From NCBI GenBank assembly GCA_035758575.1, contig DASTXH010000067.1:1-5609 (forward strand): a stretch of DNA of 5,609 nucleotides, in the 5' to 3' direction. The first letter of the stretch is position 1. Every line of letters starts with the position of its first letter. The notes beneath the pieces were generated by a model. The model searched no databases, was not told the origin of the DNA, and saw only the letters and a program-made list of their open reading frames with translations. The stretch is from JANWHZ01 sp035758575 (lineage in GTDB: Bacteria; Patescibacteriota; Saccharimonadia; Saccharimonadales; UBA4665). Of this stretch, positions 1 to 5,080 are shown piece after piece. Position numbers and translations under genes: made by a program.

Positions 1-429
1 CGCACCTGGTTGTCCCGGCCGGCTGCTACCTTGGTACCAGCCGGCGTCGTATACATTGTCGGGTGTAGCAATCTCGTTGTCTGGTGTTGTGCCCAGCCGC
101 CGGACAATTGCCGTTATATTAAGCCGTGGGATGTAGATGTAACGTGGATTCAACGCCGGAACAGTATAGTCCTCGAATGCTGTTTGGGATGGCTTGGTCG
201 TGCTCGGTGCAATGTGGCTGGTGCCGTTGTTCGCGGCAGCAATAAGCTGGGCGGCCTTTTGGTTGGCGGCGCGGTCGTAGACCCAATCGCTTAGTCCGCG
301 TGCGCCACCCAAAAGCAGGAGCGACACCGCAAGCACTTGCAGCCCACGTGCCGTCATAAGCGTCCACCGTTGTGGCTGTTTGATCTTGTCGGCTTTTTGG
401 GCCTGACGATGCGGTCGACGGTGACCCAT
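1..429 (-). CDS. Sortase, class E/F-like (partial, runs off left edge)
   Basis: N-terminal 143 codons of a sortase, a membrane-anchored transpeptidase that cuts surface proteins at a C-terminal sorting motif and joins them to the cell wall. Read on the minus strand from ATG at 429-427, the frame stays open to base 1. A basic cytoplasmic start (MGHRRPHRQAQK) is followed by one membrane segment at about residues 29-47 (LQVLAVSLLLLGG) and a polar linker. The sortase core then begins at about residue 90: NPRYIYIPRLNITAIVRRLG, then ATPDNVYDAGWYQGSSRPGQPG, which matches the IP-x-L-x-I ... P-x-N ... GWY ... PG-x-PG pattern that opens class E/F sortases. The catalytic His, Cys and Arg lie beyond the edge, so activity cannot be judged. 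The start is 17 bases after the stop of the propeller gene, with no evident Shine-Dalgarno, which suggests co-transcription and probably coupled translation. The neighbour carries a sorting signal and is the likely substrate. Class is less certain than family. Confidence 0.85.
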   Translation of the reverse strand, partial: MGHRRPHRQAQKADKIKQPQRWTLMTARGLQVLAVSLLLLGGARGLSDWVYDRAANQKAAQLIAAANNGTSHIAPSTTKPSQTAFEDYTVPALNPRYIYIPRLNITAIVRRLGTTPDNEIATPDNVYDAGWYQGSSRPGQPGA

Positions 430-446
430 GGCGGCAGCGTTGCTAC

Positions 447-1838
447 TTAGCGACGGGCCCGTTTGCGGACGGTAAACGATATAGCTAGTAATGCGGTTGC
501 GCCTGCGCCGTATAAGAGGACATCGCGCCACGGGCTAAGCAAGGCAACGCCAAAGCCGGTGTTTGGCGCACTGGGGGTACTGCTGGCTACCGTGAAGGTA
601 ATGGTGGGGTCGGCAGAACATAGGCCACTGTCGTCCAGCGAGCAAACGATGAATGAAAGGGAGTCAGTCCCTGTATATCCAGACGTTGGTACATAAGTAA
701 TCGCTCCGGTCGTAGTGTTGACGGTTGCAGTACCATGTTGCGGCGCGACGTCGATAGTTACGGTAGCGGGGTTGGGGTTGTTGGTGGCGTCCGACAGCAC
801 GTTGACAGTAATAGAATTGCCGGTTACGACATTGGCAGTTTTGTTCGATGCTGTTGGCTTTAGTAGCTGTACGACGCCAATCTTGCTGGTAGCATGTTCG
901 GTAAACCACATGTTGCCGTCAGGGCCCTGGACAAGGTTCCATTGCGGGCTGGAGCTGGCAGTGGGGATTGTATATTCCGTAATCACGCCGCTCGTGGTAA
1001 TGCGCCCGATTTTGCCCACATTTTCCACGAACCACATGTTACCGTCGGGGCCGGGGGCGATGCCGTAGGGGTTTGAGGTTGCAGTGGGGATTGTATATTC
1101 CGTAATCACGCCGCTCGTGGTAACTTTGCCAATTTTGTTGGCGTCGCGTTCGGCAAACCACAGGTTTCCATCCGATCCCTTGGCGATGCCTATGGGTCGC
1201 GCACTGTTGGTCGGCACGGTGTATTCGGTGAATACACCACTGGTAGTGACCTTCGCGATCTTGTTCATGTTGCCCTCTGTCACCCACAGGTTGCCATCGG
1301 GCCCGGCGGTAATGTCTTCAGGGTATCCTGCGGCGCTCGGTACACTATACTCCGTTATAGTACCGCCGGTGGTTATCTTGCCCACTTTGTTGGTGTTGGA
1401 TTCCACGAACCACATATTCCCGTCCGACCCGGCCACGATACCTTGCGCAAAAGCGCTTGTAGTAGGAATAGCGTATTCCGTAATGGTGCCGCCGGTTGTC
1501 ACTTTAGCAATTTTGTTTCCGGAGTTTTCTGTCACCCACATATTACCGTCCGGCCCTGCCGCTATGCCAAAAGGCGTTGCTGACGCAGTTGGGATGGTGT
1601 AGCCCGTAAAGGTTCCGCCGGTGGTCAGCTTGTATACCTTATTGCCGCCATCTGCAGTAAACCACAGGTTGCCGTCTGGTCCGGTAGTGATGCCAAGCGG
1701 GTTATTACTTGCGGGAACTGCATATTCTTGGATGTTTATTGCGGCGAAGGCACGTTCTGCCGGCAGCAACATTCCCATTACGACAAATAGCGTACTCCCT
1801 AAGATATAGAACGCTCGACGTGTCCACCGCTGCCGCAT
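447..1838 (-). CDS. Secreted Vgb-like seven-bladed beta-propeller surface protein with C-terminal sortase signal
   Basis: 463-residue exported surface protein. Signal peptide at residues 1-33 (basic MRQRWTRR, hydrophobic core, AFA-A cleavage region). Residues 34-325 are seven tandem units of 41-42 residues, consensus ITEYTIPTA...P.GI..GPDGNMWF.E...NKIGKVTTSG, the Vgb/streptogramin-lyase repeat, giving one full seven-bladed propeller. Residues 326-417 resemble a bacterial cadherin/Ig-like (Big_9) domain (ITVNVLSDAT, PQHGTATVN, ITYVPTSGYTGTDSLSF, two Cys). The end is a cell-wall sorting signal: APNTG at 424-428, a hydrophobic stretch to about 457, then RKRARR. Vgb itself is an enzyme using His residues in the propeller. 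Here the only propeller His is at 315, so lyase activity is doubtful and an adhesive or ligand-binding role is more likely (inference). ATG 1838 is preferred over the in-frame ATG at 1868 because AAAAGGA lies 9 bases upstream and the signal peptide starts cleanly. It is the first gene of an operon with the sortase. Confidence 0.88.
   Translation of the reverse strand: MRQRWTRRAFYILGSTLFVVMGMLLPAERAFAAINIQEYAVPASNNPLGITTGPDGNLWFTADGGNKVYKLTTGGTFTGYTIPTASATPFGIAAGPDGNMWVTENSGNKIAKVTTGGTITEYAIPTTSAFAQGIVAGSDGNMWFVESNTNKVGKITTGGTITEYSVPSAAGYPEDITAGPDGNLWVTEGNMNKIAKVTTSGVFTEYTVPTNSARPIGIAKGSDGNLWFAERDANKIGKVTTSGVITEYTIPTATSNPYGIAPGPDGNMWFVENVGKIGRITTSGVITEYTIPTASSSPQWNLVQGPDGNMWFTEHATSKIGVVQLLKPTASNKTANVVTGNSITVNVLSDATNNPNPATVTIDVAPQHGTATVNTTTGAITYVPTSGYTGTDSLSFIVCSLDDSGLCSADPTITFTVASSTPSAPNTGFGVALLSPWRDVLLYGAGATALLAISFTVRKRARR
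864..1739 (-). repeat. Seven tandem 123-126 bp repeats encoding propeller blades
   Basis: In-frame tandem repeats within the propeller gene. Blades 1-5 are each exactly 42 codons, blade 6 is 41 and blade 7 is about 41. Most copies have diverged at DNA level while keeping the protein pattern. The exception is blades 6 and 7, whose first parts share an identical 43-base stretch (958-1000 and 1081-1123). The repeats keep a constant register, as expected for duplicated structural units rather than slippage. Confidence 0.9.
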
Positions 1839-1847
1839 GTTGTTTGG

Positions 1848-1854
1848 TCCTTTT
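1848..1854 (-). promoter_or_regulatory. Ribosome binding site that sets the propeller gene start
   Basis: AAAAGGA on the minus strand, 9 bases before ATG 1838. No comparable sequence precedes the alternative ATG at 1868. It is one of the two recognisable Shine-Dalgarno sites in the window. Confidence 0.7.
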
Positions 1855-1884
1855 GTTGTTAAAAACATACTACTAATGGTTCAA

Positions 1885-1914
1885 ACTATAGCCGAATTGT
1901 GTGATCTAACGCAA
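1885..1914 (-). promoter_or_regulatory. Promoter of propeller-sortase operon
   Basis: Minus-strand -35 TTGCGT (1914-1909), 18-base spacer, -10 TATAGT (1890-1885). Transcription would start near 1878, giving a leader of about 40 bases before ATG 1838 and including its Shine-Dalgarno. The ATG at 1868 would lie only about 10 bases in, which agrees with the later start. Prediction from consensus match only. Confidence 0.55.
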
Positions 1915-1962
1915 TGTGACTTCTGCCAGGCTATGCTCTGTCGACGACGGGTCGGTTGCAGC

Positions 1963-1971
1963 TTATCCACA
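1963..1971 (+). promoter_or_regulatory. Perfect DnaA-box 9-mer
   Basis: TTATCCACA, the exact consensus DnaA binding 9-mer, in the intergenic region between the divergent propeller and cell-wall hydrolase genes. It lies about 50 bases upstream of the propeller promoter. No cluster of further boxes was seen, so this is not evidence of an origin by itself. It could be a regulatory DnaA site, an outlying origin element or chance. Confidence 0.4.
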
Positions 1972-2007
1972 GCAATATTTCATAGACACAAGACGATATT
2001 GTGAATG

Positions 2008-2022
2008 GGTAGGCTACCTACC
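2008..2022. repeat. Small inverted repeat upstream of the hydrolase promoter
   Basis: GGTAGG-CTA-CCTACC, a perfect 6-base stem with a 3-base loop, followed five bases later by the dyad GGGT-A-ACCC (2027-2035). Both lie upstream of the predicted plus-strand -10, in the position expected of an operator. No U-tract follows, so it is not a standard terminator. Regulator unknown. Confidence 0.35.
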
Positions 2023-2061
2023 GTGCGGGTAACCCAGGCCGCAAGTATGCTCTTCCGGAGC

Positions 2062-2070
2062 TGCTACAAT
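2062..2070 (+). promoter_or_regulatory. Extended -10 promoter of hydrolase gene
   Basis: TGC-TACAAT, an extended -10 (TGn followed by a 5/6 match to TATAAT); no clear -35 is present at 16-18 bases upstream. A second, overlapping candidate is TGG-TATAGA (2070-2078). Either would start transcription at about 2077-2085, 50-60 bases before the preferred ATG at 2136 and just before an ATG at 2087. Confidence 0.4.
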
Positions 2071-2135
2071 GGTATAGACGAAACATATGGCATTAGTTGA
2101 TCTTCTTTTCGGTGGCTGTAGTTCCGTCGGGGTAT

Positions 2136-3413
2136 ATGCGTAAAACACTTCGTCGTTTCAACCGTAGGCTCGCCGTCGGACATCGCCGGCGGGTTCGGCG
2201 TCTGCATGTTATTGGGCATCATCCGTTCGTGGTGCCGGTAGTAGCGTTCCTGTTGCTCGCCGGTATGACGGGCAGTCTCCTATGGTATTTACATAGCCGC
2301 GGCACATCACTGAAGCCAGTGGGGTCAGACATCGTCATTCTATCGTATGACCACCAGGTGCAAACAGTGCCTAGTCATGAGCGCACGGTGGGCGCGCTTA
2401 TCAAAAAGCTGAGGATTCCCATCAACCGGGGGGACGTTGTAGAGCCGTCGCAGGATACGCCTATCAACCAGGACGACTTCCGTATCAATATTTACCGTGC
2501 TGTGCCGGTAAAGGTCGTGGATGGGCCCGTGGGTACCTCCGGCTACAGTGCAGCCACCACGCCGCGCAGCATCGCCACGCAGGCTGGCGTGACAGTATAT
2601 CCAGAAGACGCCCTGACTACGCAGCCTGTGGGCAACATCATGCAGGCTGGGACCATCGGCAAAGAAATCGTTATAGATCGGTCGGTGCCGGTAACGCTGA
2701 ACGTGAACGGCTTTGCCGCCGCTACTCGCACACGCGCCAAGACGGTGGGCGACTTCCTGGCCGAAAAGCATATTGTACTGGGCGCCTCCGGCTCGGTAGC
2801 ACCGGCCGCTGCCACACCACTGACCGCTAACGAGGTAGTGCAGGTAGTGCGCGACGGTACGGGCATAGAAAGCACTACACAGCAGATACCCATGACCATC
2901 CAGTACGTCGACGACAATACATTGGCATACGGCACGTTCGCTGTCCGGCAGGCAGGCAGCCCCGGCCAGCAGGTGCTGACGTACAGTGTTACCGTAAAAG
3001 GCGGCAAAGTAGTCAGCAGTACGCTAGTACAGACCGTGGTGACGGTGCAGCCGGTGACGCAGATAGAGGCACGAGGTACCAACCTGTCGGGTATAAAGGG
3101 CGACATGGCCCGCGCCGGTATCGCCCCCAGCGATTACCAATACGCCGATTATATTATCAGTCACGAATCCGGCTGGTGTCCCACCAAGGCACAAGGCCAG
3201 TACGGCGGCTGCCCGGCGTACGCCGGCTATGTGCCAAGTTACGGCGGTTACGGCTTGTGCCAGTCCACGCCGGGGGCCAAGATGTCCAGCGCTGGCGCCG
3301 ATTGGGCGACCAACCCCGTGACACAGCTGTTGTGGTGCTCGGGCTATGCCCAAAGCCGCTATGGCGGCTGGTACGATGCCTACCAACACTGGCTGGCCAA
3401 CCACAACTGGTAG
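2136..3413 (+). CDS. Membrane-anchored DUF348/G5 protein with C-terminal lysozyme-like domain (Rpf/YabE-type peptidoglycan hydrolase)
   Basis: 425-residue predicted cell-wall hydrolase. Order: very basic cytoplasmic N-terminus (residues 1-30, many Arg/His); one membrane anchor at about 31-52 (FVVPVVAFLLLAG...LLWYL); three DUF348-like units at about 64-125, 123-185 and 184-240, each with the RTVG-x-L / KTVGDFL style core; a G5 domain at about 241-315; and a lysozyme/transglycosylase-like domain at about 318-425. The last has YIISHESGW with probable catalytic Glu344, YGLCQSTPG, and a W-x-TNP-x-TQLLW ... RYGGW ending. Families of this build cleave peptidoglycan glycan strands in growth, division or resuscitation, outside the membrane; this role is inferred from domains. 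Four Cys (348, 359, 375, 401) could form disulfides. Start choice is uncertain: ATG 2136 gives a typical basic N-terminus but lacks a clear Shine-Dalgarno, while TTG 2097 would add 13 residues. ksgA follows after 35 bases. Confidence 0.88.
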   Translation: MRKTLRRFNRRLAVGHRRRVRRLHVIGHHPFVVPVVAFLLLAGMTGSLLWYLHSRGTSLKPVGSDIVILSYDHQVQTVPSHERTVGALIKKLRIPINRGDVVEPSQDTPINQDDFRINIYRAVPVKVVDGPVGTSGYSAATTPRSIATQAGVTVYPEDALTTQPVGNIMQAGTIGKEIVIDRSVPVTLNVNGFAAATRTRAKTVGDFLAEKHIVLGASGSVAPAAATPLTANEVVQVVRDGTGIESTTQQIPMTIQYVDDNTLAYGTFAVRQAGSPGQQVLTYSVTVKGGKVVSSTLVQTVVTVQPVTQIEARGTNLSGIKGDMARAGIAPSDYQYADYIISHESGWCPTKAQGQYGGCPAYAGYVPSYGGYGLCQSTPGAKMSSAGADWATNPVTQLLWCSGYAQSRYGGWYDAYQHWLANHNW

Positions 3414-3430
3414 GTCACAGATGACACTGC

Positions 3431-3439
3431 TGGTACAAT
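3431..3439 (+). promoter_or_regulatory. Extended -10 promoter of ksgA
   Basis: TGG-TACAAT between the hydrolase stop and ksgA. There is no good -35, but the TGn extension fits. The -10 ends 9 bases before the ksgA ATG, so transcription would begin about 3 bases before the start codon, implying a leaderless message. Read-through from the upstream gene is also possible. Confidence 0.5.
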
Positions 3440-3448
3440 GCATGCAGT

Positions 3449-4240
3449 ATGTATAGCGACCCTACGCCCAATAAATCACTCGGCCAACATTGGCTGACCG
3501 ATTCGTCATGTCTGGCGGCTATGTGCGATGCCGCGCAGGTTAGCACGGAGGATGTGGTACTGGAGATCGGCCCCGGCCTCGGTACGCTGACTAGTTTGCT
3601 GGTACAGCGCGTCCGCCGGGTAACTGCCGTGGAGTTCGATGAGGCGCTTGCGCAGGGTCTGCCAAAACGGGTGCCAGCCAGTAATCTGTCGGTAGTACGG
3701 TCAGATATTTTGCGGTTTGATCTCACCTCGTTGCCGGTTAGTTATAAAGTAGTTGCAAATATCCCGTACTATTTAACGAGCAATCTTATCCGCGTGTTGT
3801 CGGAATCGTCCAATCCGCCCAGCGTGGCGGTGCTGCTGGTGCAGAAAGAAGTTGCCGAGCGTGTTGCCGCTAAGCCGGGTGATATGTCGGTGCTGTCCGT
3901 AACCGCACAGTACTATTGGGATGTTTCATTGGGGCGCATCGTGAAAGCCGAACTTTTCACGCCGCCACCCAAGGTAGACTCGCAAATACTTATCCTGCAA
4001 CGCCGGACGCGGCCGCTTTTTCCAGAGGTAGACACCAAAGCATATTTCCGGATAGTGAAAGCCGGTTTTGCCCAGCGCCGCAAGACATTACTCAACAGCC
4101 TTAGCGGCGGCCTACACCTTACCCGCACCGAAACCGAGGCCGTCCTGCAAAAAGCCGGCATCGTCCCTGCCCAACGAGCTCAAGCTCTCTCTTTGGAGCA
4201 ATGGCATACATTGGCACGTGCCGTAACACACGAGTCTTAG
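3449..4240 (+). CDS. ksgA: 16S rRNA (adenine1518-N6/adenine1519-N6) dimethyltransferase KsgA (RsmA)
   Basis: 263-residue SAM-dependent methyltransferase of normal family length. The family dimethylates two adjacent adenines in the 3' terminal helix of 16S rRNA, a late step of 30S maturation, in the cytoplasm. Motifs: SLGQHWL (10-16, family SLGQNFL); SAM loop EIGPGLG (39-45) with acidic E62; D86 in RSDILRF; catalytic NIPYYLT (104-110, family N-L/I-PY-Y/F); VQKEVAERVAAKPGD; FTPPPKVDS (170-178); and FAQRRKTL (207-214) in the C-terminal helical part. No Shine-Dalgarno is seen; the ATG is 9 bases after a -10 box, and the N-terminal motif falls at the usual distance, which supports this start. It lies downstream of a DUF348/G5 hydrolase as rpfB-ksgA does in Actinobacteria. 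Its stop overlaps that of the convergent phosphatase by 4 bases. Confidence 0.97.
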   Translation: MYSDPTPNKSLGQHWLTDSSCLAAMCDAAQVSTEDVVLEIGPGLGTLTSLLVQRVRRVTAVEFDEALAQGLPKRVPASNLSVVRSDILRFDLTSLPVSYKVVANIPYYLTSNLIRVLSESSNPPSVAVLLVQKEVAERVAAKPGDMSVLSVTAQYYWDVSLGRIVKAELFTPPPKVDSQILILQRRTRPLFPEVDTKAYFRIVKAGFAQRRKTLLNSLSGGLHLTRTETEAVLQKAGIVPAQRAQALSLEQWHTLARAVTHES

Positions 4241-4989
4241 CTCACGCGCATGACGGCGACACTGACGTTGTCCTCGCCGCCGCGATCTAGCGCGAGTTGT
4301 ATCAAACTTTCGACGGCCGACTTTGGTGTTTGTACGCACGCCTGTTGCATGATCTCATCGATTGGAATGGTCGGCGTTTCGTATTTACATTCATCGAGTC
4401 CATCAGTGTAGGCGATAACGGTGTCGCCGGCTTTTACGGGAAGTTGTGCGTACACAGTGCCTTGCGTTACGGGTACGCGGTCACGCAAGCCAAGCATAGA
4501 GAAGGCCCCCAGCCAGCTGGCCAGCTTGGCGTGCTCATAATAAGGTCGCGGAACGCCATCAATAAGCCGCGCTACTAGTAAGCGGCAATCGCCATAGCCA
4601 ACAACACGCAGCACGTGTTTGCCGAGCTCCATAGCTACGAACGAGGCTTCAGGCGGACGGTCTTTGCTGGCATCCATATGCGGATTTCCGGTGTCTAGGT
4701 AGAGGCCTTCTTCAATTTGTTTGACCGTGCGCACGGCCTGCTGACGCGATGTTGGAAACGGCATGTCCGGATTGACCCAATGTCTAATAATGGTGGCTGA
4801 TGCTTTATCACCCCAGTGTCCGTCGGCAGTGCATATACGATCGCCTTTCGGGACCTGCACATAGCCGATGCGATCTTCGTTCGATGGTTTCCCGCCGCGG
4901 CTTGTACCCAGCGCCACAATATCGGAGGGAGAAATTATCTGAAGAGTAGGGTTACCACCTTGCTCGGGCAATATGTATCGTTCTGACAT
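4237..4989 (-). CDS. PP2C-family (PPM) serine/threonine protein phosphatase
   Basis: 250-residue cytoplasmic protein, normal size for a bacterial single-domain PP2C; no signal peptide or membrane segment. The family removes phosphate from Ser/Thr of proteins using two metal ions held by Asp residues. Motifs in order: SNEDR (36-40, family NEDa), ADGHWGDKAS (55-64, family DGmGGh), EASFVAMEL (114-122), GYGDCRLLVA (131-140, family GDSR), DTVIAYTDGLDE (189-200, family SDGl.e) and GGEDNVSVAVM (237-247, family DN-x-T). Metal-binding candidates D39, D56, D196 and D240 are all present, so it is likely active. Deviation: the second motif is DGHWG instead of DGMGG. The first 22 residues are an extra leader before the fold. 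No kinase partner lies in the window. The start ATG lies 9 bases after TATAAT with no Shine-Dalgarno, consistent with a leaderless message. It is divergent from the MarR gene and shares its control region. Confidence 0.88.
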   Translation of the reverse strand: MSERYILPEQGGNPTLQIISPSDIVALGTSRGGKPSNEDRIGYVQVPKGDRICTADGHWGDKASATIIRHWVNPDMPFPTSRQQAVRTVKQIEEGLYLDTGNPHMDASKDRPPEASFVAMELGKHVLRVVGYGDCRLLVARLIDGVPRPYYEHAKLASWLGAFSMLGLRDRVPVTQGTVYAQLPVKAGDTVIAYTDGLDECKYETPTIPIDEIMQQACVQTPKSAVESLIQLALDRGGEDNVSVAVMRVS

Positions 4990-4998
4990 CGTAGGTTC

Positions 4999-5004
4999 AT
5001 TATA
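4999..5004 (-). promoter_or_regulatory. -10 box of phosphatase gene
   Basis: Perfect TATAAT on the minus strand, 9 bases before ATG 4989, so the predicted start of transcription is about 3 bases before the start codon. The -35 position (about 5022-5027, AAGCTT) is poor and overlaps the MarR -35 on the other strand. Confidence 0.6.
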
Positions 5005-5024
5005 CCGAATGTATATAATAAAAG

Positions 5025-5038
5025 CTTGACATGTTAAG
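5025..5038. promoter_or_regulatory. Imperfect dyad, candidate MarR operator
   Basis: CTTGACATGTTAAG matches its own reverse complement at 12 of 14 positions (centre ACATGT). It covers the plus-strand -35 of the MarR gene and touches the -35 region of the divergent phosphatase gene. MarR proteins bind such dyads as dimers and often repress their own promoter; the assignment here is by position only. Confidence 0.4.
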
Positions 5039-5053
5039 TATTTCCGCTACACT
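5026..5053 (+). promoter_or_regulatory. Promoter of MarR operon
   Basis: Consensus -35 TTGACA (5026-5031), 16-base spacer, -10 TACACT (5048-5053). Transcription would start near 5060, leaving about 20 bases before ATG 5081. It is the strongest -35/-10 pair in the window. Confidence 0.7.
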
Positions 5054-5080
5054 ATGATGCGGGAAAACGGACGTTGATAT

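Larger units (their letters stand above)
1869..2135. other. Divergent intergenic region
   Basis: About 267 bases without a convincing gene, separating two outward-pointing envelope genes. It holds the minus-strand operon promoter (1885-1914), a DnaA-box 9-mer (1963-1971), a small perfect hairpin (2008-2022), an odd-centred dyad GGGTAACCC (2027-2035), and the plus-strand -10 candidates near 2065-2078. A short 18-codon frame (2087-2143) overlaps the hydrolase start. No RNA gene fold was recognised. Confidence 0.7.

Noticed and set aside
10..294. Open frame on the plus strand at the left edge
   Set aside because: It is opposite the partial sortase, whose motifs fit the minus strand; its own product resembles nothing.
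1084..1602. Open frame on the plus strand opposite the propeller repeats (172 codons)
   Set aside because: Its repetitive protein simply mirrors the tandem repeats of the minus-strand gene.
864..1739. Tandem repeats considered as a CRISPR or minisatellite array
   Set aside because: They are 123-126 bases, in frame and contiguous without spacers, and encode beta-propeller blades.
1839..1868. Ten-codon N-terminal extension of the propeller protein from ATG 1868
   Set aside because: No ribosome site precedes it, it lies only about 10 bases from the predicted transcription start, and it would place extra residues before a normal signal peptide that starts at ATG 1838 after AAAAGGA.
1973..2001. 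Inverted repeat CAATAT ... ATATTG with a 17-base spacer, considered as an origin element or operator
   Set aside because: Only 6-base arms, AT-only core and long spacer, so it is readily explained by chance.
2543..3106. Long open frame on the minus strand opposite the hydrolase (187 codons)
   Set aside because: It lies wholly inside the convincingly assigned DUF348/G5 gene, has no recognisable domain, and has composition typical of an antisense shadow.
3411..3448. Possible rho-independent terminator between the hydrolase and ksgA
   Set aside because: The 35-base gap has no GC-rich stem followed by a T-run; it holds an extended -10 box instead.
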